Shown here: in pieces, positions 43,138 to 52,355 of the stretch
Layout of the letters: every line of letters starts with the position of its first letter
Position numbering within the stretch: position 1 is the first letter of the stretch
Origin: Oceaniglobus roseus
GTDB lineage: Bacteria; Pseudomonadota; Alphaproteobacteria; Rhodobacterales; Rhodobacteraceae
Length of the DNA: 64,000 nt
NCBI RefSeq assembly: GCF_002869745.1
Contig: NZ_PNOS01000001.1
Span: 186,001 to 250,000 of the forward strand
Direction of reading: 5' to 3'
Program-made: the position numbers and the translations under genes
Notes under the pieces: generated by a model
Databases searched by the model: none
What the model saw: the letters and a program-made list of their open reading frames with translations, nothing else
What the model was told of the DNA's origin: nothing

Positions 43138-44148
43138 TCAGACGCCGTTCTCCTGCCGCCAGGTCGGCAGCAGATCGCCCTCCGCAGGGCGCGCCAGAAA
43201 AACCGCCCGCGCGATCGACCGCGCCACGCAATGCGCCGCCGCGGCGCCGATCCGCAGAACGGTGGAATCGTCAACCTCGACACCACCGGTGGACAGCGCG
43301 AACACGATATCCCCGTCATGTGGCGTATGCGCAGGCACCACCGCCCGGGCGATCCCGTCATGGGCCGCCACCGAAAGCCGGTGGCACTGCGCCTTGGTCA
43401 GCCGCGCGTCCGTGGCCACGATGCACAGGGTGGTGTTGCCGCCACCCCGTGCCGCCAGCATCTTGCGGCTCTCCCCGATCTCCGCCAGCCCGCCCCGCGG
43501 ATCCGGCCCCAGCCCGCCGAACTCGTCCCCGACCTCGAAGGGTGCCGCCCAGAAATGCCGGTCCCCCGGCGTCGTGACGCTGCCCACCGGGTTCGCCGCC
43601 ACCAGCGCCCCGACCGTCACCCCCTGCTCCAGCACGAAGGACGCCGACCCCAGCCCGCCCTTCTGCCGGGCCGCCAGCGCGCCCGTTCCCGCGCCGACCG
43701 AGCCGAGGGCGAAGTCCTGCGAAGCCGCCGCGAACGCCGCCCGCCCGAGCGCGCCATAGGGGTTCACCCCCCACCCCTTGTCCCCGCCGTTCAGCAGGTC
43801 GAACAGGATCGCCCCGGGCACCACCGGCACCCGCGCGGAGCCCACGGCAAACCCCCGCCCGGCCTCCCGCAGCGCCGCCGCGACACCCGAGCAGGCGTCC
43901 AGCCCGAAGGCGGACCCCCCCGACAGGACAATGGCGTCCACCGCCTGCACCGACTTGTCCGGCGCCAGAAGATCGGTCTCGCGCGTCCCCGGCGCGCCGC
44001 CCATGACGTGGCAGGACGCCACGAAGGGCGCATCGCCGACCACCACGGTACATCCCGATTTCAGCACCGGGTCCGAGGCCTGTCCGACCTTCAGACCCGG
44101 CACGTCCGTCAACAGGTTCCGCGCTCCGACCTTCACCACACGCCCCAT
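43138..44148 (-). CDS. P1-family (DmpA/NylC-type) Ntn hydrolase
   Basis: This 336-residue enzyme belongs to peptidase family S58/P1, made as a precursor that cleaves itself. The early signature NLLTDVPGLKVGQASDP is followed by IVLSGGSAFGLDACSGV and GVNPYGALGRAAF. The presumed cleavage site is N238-T239 in GGGNTTLCIVATDA, so the new N-terminal nucleophile would be Thr239. This is as in the nylon-oligomer hydrolase NylC rather than the Gly-Ser of DmpA. Members cleave beta-peptides, D-amino acid amides or 6-aminohexanoate oligomers. It ends a putative operon with SDR, aldehyde dehydrogenase and a peptide-type ABC transporter. No signal peptide, so cytosolic. Confidence 0.88.
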   Translation of the reverse strand: MGRVVKVGARNLLTDVPGLKVGQASDPVLKSGCTVVVGDAPFVASCHVMGGAPGTRETDLLAPDKSVQAVDAIVLSGGSAFGLDACSGVAAALREAGRGFAVGSARVPVVPGAILFDLLNGGDKGWGVNPYGALGRAAFAAASQDFALGSVGAGTGALAARQKGGLGSASFVLEQGVTVGALVAANPVGSVTTPGDRHFWAAPFEVGDEFGGLGPDPRGGLAEIGESRKMLAARGGGNTTLCIVATDARLTKAQCHRLSVAAHDGIARAVVPAHTPHDGDIVFALSTGGVEVDDSTVLRIGAAAAHCVARSIARAVFLARPAEGDLLPTWRQENGV

Positions 44149-44238
44149 CTTCGCTTTCCAGAATTCCCGCGGGGGCCCACATTGCGTGCCATGGGCGCAA
44201 GCGCGATGGCGACGGGTGTGAAGCCCCCGGTCCCGCCC

Positions 44239-44979
44239 TCAGATGCAGCGCCCACCATCGACCTCCATCACCACCCCGGTCACCATCGAAGCCTCGCCCG
44301 AACAGAGATAGAGGGCGGCGTTCCCGAGATCTTCCGGGGTCGAGAACCGCCCCAGCGGAATGGTGGCAAGGAACTTCGCCCGCATTTCCGGCGTGTCCTC
44401 GCCCATGAAGGACTTCAGCAGCGGCGTCTCCCCCGCCACGGGCGCCAGCGCGTTCACCCGCACGCCGGAGGGCGCCAGCTCCACCGCCATCGCCTTGGTC
44501 GCCGTGATCATCCAGCCCTTCGAGGCGTTGTACCAGTTGAGCCGCGGCCGCGGGCTCAGCCCCGCGGTCGAGGCGATGTTCAGGATCGCCCCGGTCCCGC
44601 GCGCCTTCATCTGCGGCACCAGCGCCCGCGCCGTCAGGTAGACCGATTTCACGTTGACCCGCAGCACCCGGTCGAAGTCGTCCTCGCTGACCTCCTCCAT
44701 CGGCGCGGGCAGGTGGGTGATCCCGGCGTTGTTCACCAGGATGTCGACGTCGCCGATGGCCTGCACCGCCGCCTTTGCCATCGCGTCGACGCTGGCGCCG
44801 TCGCCCACGTCCACCGTCACGGCGACGCCACCGATCTCCTCGGCCACCGCGCGCGCCGCATCGCCGTTGATGTCGGCGCAGACCACCCGGGCGCCCTCGG
44901 CCGCGAAGCGCCGCGCGATCCCGGCGCCGAAGCCCGATCCGGCGCCGGTGACGATGGCGCCCTTTCCGTCCAGTCTCAT
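44239..44979 (-). CDS. Short-chain dehydrogenase/reductase
   Basis: This 246-residue classical SDR has the cofactor motif TGAGSGFGAG (residues 11-20), D36 after the second strand (ADINGD, suggesting NAD preference), NNAG at 83-86, S137 and the catalytic Y150-x3-K154 (YNASK). The C-terminus CSGEASMVTGVVMEVDGG is usual. It resembles glucose/3-oxoacyl-type reductases; the substrate is unknown. It lies 13 nt after the aldehyde dehydrogenase and 90 nt before the P1 hydrolase on the same strand. Confidence 0.88.
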   Translation of the reverse strand: MRLDGKGAIVTGAGSGFGAGIARRFAAEGARVVCADINGDAARAVAEEIGGVAVTVDVGDGASVDAMAKAAVQAIGDVDILVNNAGITHLPAPMEEVSEDDFDRVLRVNVKSVYLTARALVPQMKARGTGAILNIASTAGLSPRPRLNWYNASKGWMITATKAMAVELAPSGVRVNALAPVAGETPLLKSFMGEDTPEMRAKFLATIPLGRFSTPEDLGNAALYLCSGEASMVTGVVMEVDGGRCI

Positions 44980-44992
44980 GCTCTTTCCTCCC

Positions 44993-46447
44993 TCATCCGT
45001 GCCAGGCGGCCACGGTCTTCAGCTGTGAAAATCCGTAGAGCGCCTCGAACCCCTTCTCGCGTCCATGCCCGGACTGACCGACGCCGCCGAAGGGCAGCTC
45101 GACCCCGCCGCCCGCGCCGTAGTTGTTGACGAAGACCTGCCCCGCCCTCAGCGCCTTCGCCAGCCGCATCTGCCGTCCGCCGTCCGCCGTCCAGACCGAG
45201 GCGACGAGGCCATAGGCGGTGCCGTTCGCGATCCTCGCCGCCTCGGCCTCGTCCGCGAAGGGGATCAGCACCTGCACGGGTCCGAAGATCTCGTCCTGCG
45301 CCAGCGGGTGGTCCGGCGGCACGTCGGCGAAGAGCACCGGTGCGACGTAGTGGCCGCCCGGCGGCGCATCCTCCAGCACGCCCTCGGCGGCGCGCACAAG
45401 ATCCGAACCGCGCGCGAGGAAGCCTTCCACGATCGCTTTCTGGCGTGCCGAGATCAGCGGCCCGACCTGGAGATCCGCCAGCGCCGGACCGACCCGCAGC
45501 GCGCGATAGCGCTCGGCCATCCGCGCGCGCACCTCGCCGTAGACCTCGCGCTGCACGAGGATGCGGGAGGAGGCCGAGCAGGTCTGGCCGGCGTTCTGGA
45601 TCCCCGCGTTCACGAGGAACGGCAGGGCGCGGTCGAGGTCGGCGTCGGCGAAGACCACCTGCGGCGACTTGCCGCCCAGTTCCAGCGTCACCGGCACCAC
45701 GTTCTGCGCCGCCGCCGCCTGTACCAGCCGCCCCGTCGCCACCGAGCCGGTGAAGGACAGGTGCTGCACGCCGGGATGCGCCGACAGCGCCGCCCCGGCC
45801 GCGGCCCCCGTGCCCGGCACGATGTTCAGCGCGCCGGGCGGAAGCCCCGCCTCCCCGGCGATCCAGCCGAACATCAGCGCGGTCAGGCAGGCCTCTTCCG
45901 CCGGTTTCAGCACGCAGGCGTTGCCCATGGCGAGCGCGGCACCGACCGAGCGGCCGATGATCTGCATGGGATAGTTCCAGGGCACGATATGCCCCGTGAC
46001 CCCGTGGGCCTCGCGCAGGGTGTAGACGGTGTAGCCGTCGAGATAGGGGATCGTCTCGCCCGTCACCTTGTCCGCCGCGCCGCCGTAGAACTCCATGTAC
46101 CGCGCCAGCGCCACGGCATCGGCCCGCGCCTGGGTCAGCGGCTTGCCAACGTCCAGCGCCTCGAGCCGCGCCAGCTCCTCGACCCGCTCCAGCACCAGCC
46201 GACCGATGCGGCTCAGGATGCGGCCCCGCTCGGCCGCGGTCATCCGGCCCCACTCGCCCTGCCGCGCGGCCTGCGCAGCGGCCACGGCGGCGTCGATCTC
46301 GGCCGCCTGCCCCCGCGCGATGGCGCAGAGGCGGCTGCCGTCGGAGGGATTGCCCAGCTCCAGCGTGCCCCCAGCCGCGGCGCGCCACCGGCCGCCGATC
46401 AGGCAGTGCGCGGGATCGAAGGGCAGGTCGGGCAGGTCATTCGGCAT
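44993..46447 (-). CDS. NAD(P)-dependent aldehyde dehydrogenase
   Basis: This 484-residue enzyme of the ALDH superfamily has catalytic C290 (QNAGQTCSASSRI) and general base E256 (LELGGKSPQVV). The cofactor loop is SFTGSVATG, the VPWNYP motif is near residue 155, and FGGVGQSGHGREKG is at the C-terminus. Overall it is close to the aminobutyraldehyde/betaine-aldehyde group. Its ATG lies within the end of the ATPase gene (11-nt overlap), so it is cotranscribed with the transporter. It may oxidise an aldehyde formed from the imported amide compound. Confidence 0.9.
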   Translation of the reverse strand: MPNDLPDLPFDPAHCLIGGRWRAAAGGTLELGNPSDGSRLCAIARGQAAEIDAAVAAAQAARQGEWGRMTAAERGRILSRIGRLVLERVEELARLEALDVGKPLTQARADAVALARYMEFYGGAADKVTGETIPYLDGYTVYTLREAHGVTGHIVPWNYPMQIIGRSVGAALAMGNACVLKPAEEACLTALMFGWIAGEAGLPPGALNIVPGTGAAAGAALSAHPGVQHLSFTGSVATGRLVQAAAAQNVVPVTLELGGKSPQVVFADADLDRALPFLVNAGIQNAGQTCSASSRILVQREVYGEVRARMAERYRALRVGPALADLQVGPLISARQKAIVEGFLARGSDLVRAAEGVLEDAPPGGHYVAPVLFADVPPDHPLAQDEIFGPVQVLIPFADEAEAARIANGTAYGLVASVWTADGGRQMRLAKALRAGQVFVNNYGAGGGVELPFGGVGQSGHGREKGFEALYGFSQLKTVAAWHG

Positions 46448-48047
46448 TTACGGCACTCCGTGAGAGGTCGGGCAGGCGCGGCGCGGCGGCGATCAGCGCC
46501 TGCGTATAGGGATGTTCGGGGCGGCTCAGCACACGTTCGGTCGGGCCTTCCTCGACGATCTTGCCCGCCTGCATCACCAGCACCCGCGTCGTCACCGCGC
46601 GCACGACGGTCAGGTCGTGGCTGATGAACAGGTAGGCGAGCGAGAAGCGGCGGCAGATGTCGGCCAGCAGGTCCAGCACACGCGCGCGCACCGAGACGTC
46701 CAGCGCCGACACCGCCTCGTCGAAGACGATCAGCTCGGGCTTCAGGATCAGCGCGCGGGCGATGGCGATCCGCTGTCGCTGCCCGCCCGAGAACTGGTGG
46801 ATGAACCGCGCGGCATCGTCCGGCTGCAGGCCCACCGCCTCCAGCGCCTCGGCGATCCGGGCGCGACGCGCCTCGTCCCGCGGCGGGGCGGGCAGCAGGT
46901 GGAACGGTTCGGACACCAGCCGCCCGACGCGGTGGCGCGGATTGAAGCTGCCGTAGGGATCCTGGAACACCACCTGCATCCCGCTCCTCAGGGTGGGGGG
47001 CAGGGTAGCGATGTCGTGTCCGAAGACGGCGATCCGCCCGCCCTGCAGCGGCTCCAGCCCCAGGATCGCACGGGCCAGCGTGGACTTGCCGCAACCGGAT
47101 TCGCCCACCAGTCCCACCCGCTCACCTGCATCGACGCGCAGCGACACGCCGTCCACCGCGCGGTGATGGCGACGCGGCCCGAACAGGCGGGTGCGCGGAA
47201 GGGGATAGTCGCGCACCGCCCCCTCGACGCTCAGGATCGGATCGCCCGAGGGGGCGGCCTCCGGCATGTCGGGCCGGTGGACCGAGGCCGAGAACAAGGC
47301 GCGGGTATAGGGATGGGCCATCGCGGCGAAGAGCTCGGCCGTCGGCTTCGCCTCCACGATCTGGCCCGCCTGCATCACCGCGATACGGTCGGCCATCTGC
47401 GCCACCACGGCCAGGTCGTGGGTGATCATCAGGAGGCCCATGCCGTAATCCGCGACCAGCCCCTTCAAAAGGTCGAGGATCCGCGCCTGCGTCGTCACGT
47501 CCAGCGCCGTCGTCGGCTCGTCCGCGATCAGCAGCTTCGGGCGCAACGCGATGGCCATGGCGATGACCACCCGCTGCCGCTGGCCGCCGGACAGCTCGTG
47601 CGGATAGCGCGACAGCGGGAAGCGGTCGGCGGACAGGCCGACCCGTTCCAGCACCGCCCGCGCCCGCGCCATCGCCTCGGCGCGCGGCGTGGCCTCGTGC
47701 TGGAGGATCGTCTCGGCCACCTGGTCGCCGATGCACTGCACCGGGTTCAGCGCCGTCATCGGCTCCTGGAACACCATGCCCACGGTCCTGCCCCGAAGCG
47801 CGCAGAGCGTCGGCTCGCGGGCGGAGACGACATCGGTGCCGTCCAGCAGGATCCGCCCCGTGGCCTCGGCGCCCTCGGGCAGCAGCCCCATCACCGCCAG
47901 CGCCGCCATCGACTTGCCCGAGCCGCTTTCCCCGGTCAGCGCCACGATCTCTCCGGGTCGGACCCACAGCGACAGGTCGCGCAGGATCGGCCGCCCGGCG
48001 ATGCCGACCGACAGCCCCTCCACGTCCAGAACCGGAGCGGCCGTCAT
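46437..48047 (-). CDS. Oligopeptide-type ABC transporter double ATPase (DppD-DppF fusion)
   Basis: This 536-residue protein has two ATPase domains in tandem. The first has Walker [10 protein letters not shown], signature [12 protein letters not shown] and Walker [13 protein letters not shown]. The second has [26 protein letters not shown] and [12 protein letters not shown]. Each is followed by an oligopeptide-type C-terminal extension ([16 protein letters not shown]). Single-chain arrangements of this kind are known (GsiA/YejF). The ATG at 48047 overlaps the permease stop by 4 nt. Confidence 0.93.
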   Translation of the reverse strand: MTAAPVLDVEGLSVGIAGRPILRDLSLWVRPGEIVALTGESGSGKSMAALAVMGLLPEGAEATGRILLDGTDVVSAREPTLCALRGRTVGMVFQEPMTALNPVQCIGDQVAETILQHEATPRAEAMARARAVLERVGLSADRFPLSRYPHELSGGQRQRVVIAMAIALRPKLLIADEPTTALDVTTQARILDLLKGLVADYGMGLLMITHDLAVVAQMADRIAVMQAGQIVEAKPTAELFAAMAHPYTRALFSASVHRPDMPEAAPSGDPILSVEGAVRDYPLPRTRLFGPRRHHRAVDGVSLRVDAGERVGLVGESGCGKSTLARAILGLEPLQGGRIAVFGHDIATLPPTLRSGMQVVFQDPYGSFNPRHRVGRLVSEPFHLLPAPPRDEARRARIAEALEAVGLQPDDAARFIHQFSGGQRQRIAIARALILKPELIVFDEAVSALDVSVRARVLDLLADICRRFSLAYLFISHDLTVVRAVTTRVLVMQAGKIVEEGPTERVLSRPEHPYTQALIAAAPRLPDLSRSAVNAE

Positions 48048-48862
48048 GCCCGGACCACCCTCAGCCGCGGGTCCAGCCAGTCGCGCAGCCCGTCGCCGAG
48101 CAGGTTCAGCCCCAGCACGCTGAGGACGATCGCCATGCCGGGAAAGATCGCGAGGTGCGGTGCGAGGCTCACCATCGTCTGCGCGTCGGCCAGCATCCGC
48201 CCCCAGCTGGGCGTCGGCGGCTGCGCGCCGAGGCCGACATAGGACAGTCCCGCCTCGGCCAGGATGCCGAGCGAGAACTGGATCGTCCCCTGCACGATCA
48301 TCAGCGAGGCGATGTTGGGCAGGATGTGCTCGGCCGAGATCCGGGCGGAAGACTTGCCGCAGACCCGCGCCATGAGGATGAAATCCCGCTGCCAGAGACC
48401 CAGGGCCGCGCCGCGCGACAGCCGGGCAAACACCGGAATGTTGAAGATCCCGATGGCGATGATCGCGTTCGCCGCCCCGGCGCCGAAGACGGCGGTGATC
48501 AGGATCGCGATGACCAGCGAGGGGAAGGCGAAGATCAGGTCGTTGCCGCGCATGATGACCTCGTCGAGCCACCCGCCCCGCCGCGCCGCCGCCGCAAGCC
48601 CGAGCGGGATGCCGAGCGCCATGCCGATCCCCACCGCCAGCAGCGCCACGGCAAGCGAGGTGCGCGCGCCGACGAGGATCATCGACAGGATGTCGCGCCC
48701 GAAGTGATCCGTCCCGAACCAGTGCGCCGCCGAGGGCGGCTGCAGCTTGGCCGGTATGTCCAGCACCTCGATATCGTAGGGCGTCCAGACCAGCGACACC
48801 AGCGCCGCCAGCACGAACAGCGCGCTCAAGCCCGCGCCGAGGAGGAAACTGCGCCCCCTCAC
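48044..48862 (-). CDS. Oligopeptide-type ABC permease (DppC-like)
   Basis: This 272-residue permease has about six transmembrane segments: an N-terminal helix, the AAHWFGTDHFGRDILSMILVGARTSL motif of the DppC/OppC group, and the EAA-type loop ILAEAGLSYVGLGAQPPTPSWGRML. It starts with GTG at 48862, forming a GTGA overlap with the upstream permease stop; no ATG gives a complete first helix. Pairs with the DppB-like permease. Confidence 0.92.
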   Translation of the reverse strand: MRGRSFLLGAGLSALFVLAALVSLVWTPYDIEVLDIPAKLQPPSAAHWFGTDHFGRDILSMILVGARTSLAVALLAVGIGMALGIPLGLAAAARRGGWLDEVIMRGNDLIFAFPSLVIAILITAVFGAGAANAIIAIGIFNIPVFARLSRGAALGLWQRDFILMARVCGKSSARISAEHILPNIASLMIVQGTIQFSLGILAEAGLSYVGLGAQPPTPSWGRMLADAQTMVSLAPHLAIFPGMAIVLSVLGLNLLGDGLRDWLDPRLRVVRA

Positions 48863-49806
48863 GCCCGCGCCCTCAGCCGCGGATCGACGGCGGCATAGGC
48901 GAGGTCGACCGCGAAGTTCACCACGATCACCGCACAGACCAGCAGCATCACCACGGATTCGACCACGATCAGGTCGCGCTGCGCGATGGACTGGAACACC
49001 AGCCGTCCGAGGCCGGGCAGGTAGAACACCTGCTCGATGATGATCGCGCCCGCCAGCAGGAACGAGAACTGGAGCCCGAGGATTGTCAGCACCGGGATCA
49101 GCGCATTCCTCAGCGCATGGCGCCACAGCACCTGCCGCCGGGTCAGGCCCTTGGCCCGGGCGGTGCGGATGAAATCCTCGCCCAGCATGTCGATCAGCGC
49201 GCTGCGCATGATCCGCGCGAGGATGGCCGCCTGCGGCAGCGCCAGCGCCACGGCGGGCAGGGTCAGCGCCTTGATCCCGCCGCCGATCCCCTTGTCCCAG
49301 CCCGGGAACCCCCCCGCGGGCAGCCAGCGCAGGGTGATCGCGAAGACCAGCACCGCCAGCATGGCGAACCAGAAGTTCGGGATCGCGATGCCCACCTGCG
49401 TCGCCGCCATCACCGCCGTGTCGCCCGCGCGGCCCCGCCGCGACGCGGCGTAGAGGCCGACGGGAAAGGCGACGAGCGTGGACAGCGCCAGGGCATAGAG
49501 CGCCAGCGGCAGCGAGACCCACAGCCGGTCCGCGATCATCTGCGCCACGGGGCTGCGGTAGGCATAGGAGGTGCCGAAGTCACCGCTCAGCATCCCGCCG
49601 ACCCAGGCGAGGTACCGCTCCACCTTCGGTACGTCGAGCCCGAGTTCCGCGCGCAGCGCGGCCACGGTGTCGGGCCGCGCGTTGACGCCCAGCATGTACG
49701 AGGCGGGATCCCCCGGCGCGACCTCGATCACCAGGAAGATGACGGCGGAGGCCACCGCCAGGCTGACGATGAGCGACAGGCCGCGTCGGAGGGCATAGCG
49801 CAACAT
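48859..49806 (-). CDS. Oligopeptide-type ABC permease (DppB-like)
   Basis: This 315-residue permease has six transmembrane segments. Its DppB/OppB hallmarks are FLVIEVAPGDPASYMLG near residue 25, YLAWVGGMLSGDFGTSYAY, and the EAA loop ARAKGLTRRQVLWRHALRNALIPVLT. First gene of the transporter unit; the likely binding-protein gene lies 870 nt upstream beyond a small gene on the other strand. No clear promoter was seen. Confidence 0.93.
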   Translation of the reverse strand: MLRYALRRGLSLIVSLAVASAVIFLVIEVAPGDPASYMLGVNARPDTVAALRAELGLDVPKVERYLAWVGGMLSGDFGTSYAYRSPVAQMIADRLWVSLPLALYALALSTLVAFPVGLYAASRRGRAGDTAVMAATQVGIAIPNFWFAMLAVLVFAITLRWLPAGGFPGWDKGIGGGIKALTLPAVALALPQAAILARIMRSALIDMLGEDFIRTARAKGLTRRQVLWRHALRNALIPVLTILGLQFSFLLAGAIIIEQVFYLPGLGRLVFQSIAQRDLIVVESVVMLLVCAVIVVNFAVDLAYAAVDPRLRARA

Positions 49807-50035
49807 GGAGCCGACGTTAGGGGGGCGGCAGGGGGTGGTCCAGAGCGCTTTTCTGCGCCGGTTCCGGGCGTCATCCCGGACCCGCCCTGCCTCATTCCGG
49901 ACTCAGTTGCTCCAAACTTCCGCTGGATTCGGCGGTCTTAGTCTTTTGGTAACACTTCGGCCCCATCCTCGCCCATGGGCAGGGTGCGTCCCAAGGCGGT
50001 TCGGTAACTGGTCGGCAGGGCTCAGGAGCAAACGG

Positions 50036-50251
50036 ATGATCGTCGCTTACCTCTTCTTCGCCATGATCGCGGGCATTGTCGGCTTCGGTGTCAGCCTCGC
50101 CTCGGGCTTCGGCTGGCTGGCGTCCTTCGGTCTCGGGTACCTGGCCGCGATGCTGGGCTTTGCCGCAGTGGTGGCCCTTCTGACCTTGGCCCGGCGCGCG
50201 CCGTCGACGTCCTCCCGCTTCGCCCGGTCCGGCTCCGGCGTCACCGGCTGA
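50036..50251 (+). CDS. Small two-helix membrane protein, unknown function
   Basis: This 71-residue protein is almost wholly membrane: helices at about residues 2-20 (VAYLFFAMIAGIVGFGVSLA) and 27-50, then a basic Ser/Arg tail. The ATG at 50036 has AGGAG 8 nt before it. It resembles short uncharacterised membrane proteins found in Rhodobacteraceae, but I know no function. It lies on the opposite strand between the peptide ABC permease genes and their binding protein, with a hairpin behind it. Confidence 0.65.
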   Translation: MIVAYLFFAMIAGIVGFGVSLASGFGWLASFGLGYLAAMLGFAAVVALLTLARRAPSTSSRFARSGSGVTG

Positions 50252-50281
50252 GGCCGACACTTCCGCGCCGCGGCCTCAGCT

Positions 50282-50312
50282 CGCATCGGGCGAAAGCCTC
50301 GCCCTCGATGCG
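50282..50312 (+). terminator. Hairpin after the small membrane protein gene
   Basis: CGCATCGGGCGA pairs with TCGCC-CGATGCG (12 bp, one 2-nt bulge) around a 5-nt loop, 31 nt after the stop. Confidence 0.45.
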
Positions 50313-50676
50313 TTCGGGCATCTCCTCCGCACTCGCTAATCCTGCTTCTGCGCGTCCGCCTGCGTGAGTGCCGGGCCGCAGCGGCTTCTGCGCTGACCGC
50401 CCCTTCGACAGTCGGCCCATGCCACCCCCGCGGTCGCCGCCGCCTCACCCGGAGAATCGCGGCCGTCTTTCCCCCACCGTGTCCCGGGACGGCGCGGTGG
50501 CGGCAGGCACGCGCCTTGCACCATCCTTCCAGTAGGGACTGCCGGGTAGGCGGGGCCGGAGCGGCGCCGCGCCGGGCGCGTGGGCAACGCCGCCCATGGG
50601 TCAAGCCGCACGCCGGAGCCCCCGGCGGATCCTGCGCCAGACCTCCGACCGGACCCCGACCATGGGCGGGCCGGCC
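50313..50676. other. Intergenic stretch without recognised gene
   Basis: About 360 nt up to the end of the binding-protein gene. Very GC-rich; frames here have no family features and flat codon-position composition. No repeat or promoter recognised. Confidence 0.5.
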
Positions 50677-52152
50677 TCAGCCTTCCCAGCTGACCCCGGT
50701 CAGATCCACCGCCTGCGTCGGCTGGTTCACCCAGAGGCCGCGCAGCCCCGCCTTCGCCACCGTCGGGATCGCCAGCTCGAACAGGTAGGCGTTGACGTAA
50801 TCCTTCGCGATCATCTCCTGCGCCTCGCGCAGCAGCGCCGTGCGGCCCTCGGGATCGGTCGTCGCGTTCAGCCTGTCCATCAGCGCCACGAACTCGGGCT
50901 TGCCGTACTGGAAATAGTAGTCGGGGTTGGCGTAGATCCCGATGTCCATCGGCTCGGTATGCGAAACGATGGTCAGGCCGAAGTCCTTGCCCTTGAACGT
51001 CGTCTCCAGCCACTGCGCCCATTCCTGGTTCTCGATCTCGGTCTCGATTCCGACCGCGCGCAGCTGCGCCGCCACGATCTCGCCGCCGCGCCGCGCATAG
51101 GACGGGGGCGGCAGTTTCAGGGTGGTGGTGAAGCCGTCGGGATAGCCCGCCTCGGCCAGCAGCTTCCTCGACAGCTCCGGGTCGTATTTCGAGAGCGAGG
51201 TCAGATCCTCGTAGGCCGGGTTGTGCGGCGCGAAATGGGTGCCGATGGGGGTGCCGAGGCCGAACATCGCGCCGTCGATGATCTCCTGCCGGTCGATGGC
51301 ATGGGCCACCGCCTCGCGCACGCGGACATCGTCGAAGGGCTTCTGCCCATTGTTCATGGCAAGGATCGTCTCGCCCTCGGTGTTGCCGACAAGAACCTGG
51401 AACCGCGGATCGGCCTCGAACTGGGGCAGGTTCTCGGGGGCGGGGTAGCCGACGAAGGCGTCGATGTCCTCGGCCATCATCGCGGCGAAGGCGGCGGTCG
51501 GGTCGGAGATGAACTTGAACGTCGCCTTCGCCAGCTTCGCCGGTTCGCCCCAGTAGCCGTCGAAGCGCTCGAGGTCGATCCGGTCGCCCTGCACCCAGTC
51601 CACGAATTTGAACGCGCCGGTGCCGACCGGCTTCGTCGCGATGTCGGCGATGCTCTCCTCGGACACGATCACCGCGTCGCCCCAGGCCATGTTGAACAGG
51701 AAGCTCCCCGTGGGCTGGGCCAGCGTCACCTTCACGGTGAGCGGATCCTCCACCGTCACCTCCGAGATCGGCGCGAACAGCCCCTTCTGCGCGTTGGTGC
51801 TGTCCTCGGCCCTTGCGCGGTCGAGCGAGAACTTCACGTCCTCCCCGTCCATCGTGCTGCCGTCGTGGAAGGTCACGCCGTCCTTCAGGTGGAAGGTGTA
51901 GGTCAGCCCGTCGTCGGAGATGTCCCAGCTCTGCGCGAGGCCCGGCACGATGGAGCCGTCCGAGGCGAAGCGCGTCAGGCCTTCGAACACGTTGGAATAG
52001 AGCACCGAGTCGATCGCCCCCGCCGCGCCGCCCGTGGGATCGAGGTTCGGCGGTTCCAGCTGGATCGCGACGGTGATGCTGTCCTGGGCGGCGGCCGCTC
52101 CGGTCACGAGGGTCGCCGCTGCGGCGGCGGCAAGGAAGGCGCGGATGGTCAT
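50677..52152 (-). CDS. Oligopeptide-type ABC substrate-binding protein
   Basis: This 491-residue periplasmic SBP_bac_5 protein has a signal peptide (cleavage near GAAAAQDS). It shows the DppA/OppA-class signatures TVAIQLEPPNLDPTGG, GLAQSWDISDDGLTYTFHLKDGVTFHDGS and FDDVRVREAVAHAIDRQEI. The ATG at 52152 has CGGAGAG upstream. It is downstream of the M20 gene on the same strand but separated by two hairpins. It presumably serves the permeases at 48044-49806. Confidence 0.92.
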   Translation of the reverse strand: MTIRAFLAAAAAATLVTGAAAAQDSITVAIQLEPPNLDPTGGAAGAIDSVLYSNVFEGLTRFASDGSIVPGLAQSWDISDDGLTYTFHLKDGVTFHDGSTMDGEDVKFSLDRARAEDSTNAQKGLFAPISEVTVEDPLTVKVTLAQPTGSFLFNMAWGDAVIVSEESIADIATKPVGTGAFKFVDWVQGDRIDLERFDGYWGEPAKLAKATFKFISDPTAAFAAMMAEDIDAFVGYPAPENLPQFEADPRFQVLVGNTEGETILAMNNGQKPFDDVRVREAVAHAIDRQEIIDGAMFGLGTPIGTHFAPHNPAYEDLTSLSKYDPELSRKLLAEAGYPDGFTTTLKLPPPSYARRGGEIVAAQLRAVGIETEIENQEWAQWLETTFKGKDFGLTIVSHTEPMDIGIYANPDYYFQYGKPEFVALMDRLNATTDPEGRTALLREAQEMIAKDYVNAYLFELAIPTVAKAGLRGLWVNQPTQAVDLTGVSWEG

Positions 52153-52225
52153 GGCTCTCTCCGGTGATGGCCAGGGGTTGCAGCGACCTTCCCCGCTATC
52201 GGGCTTTCGATCAAGTGGCATGGTG

Positions 52226-52323
52226 CGGGAGCGAGGGGCCAGCCCCTCGCGCTCCCCGGGATATTTTTAAAGCAAAGATGGGGGCCGCGTGCTCCCCGTC
52301 ATCTTTGCTTTTCAAATATCCCC
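52226..52323. repeat. Double hairpin intergenic repeat / terminator
   Basis: A GC hairpin (GGAGCGAGGGG...CCCCTCGCGCTCC, about 52229-52256) is followed by a large inverted repeat. In the latter, GGATATTTTTAAAGCAAAGATG (from 52259) pairs with its counterpart ending at 52323 over 20 of 22 positions, with GCAAAGATG/CATCTTTGC perfect. The AT-rich ends make it a plausible terminator for the M20 gene. The sequence style recurs between genes in Rhodobacteraceae. Confidence 0.65.
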
Positions 52324-52355
52324 GCCGGAGGCATCCGACGCGCGCCGCCAGCGCG

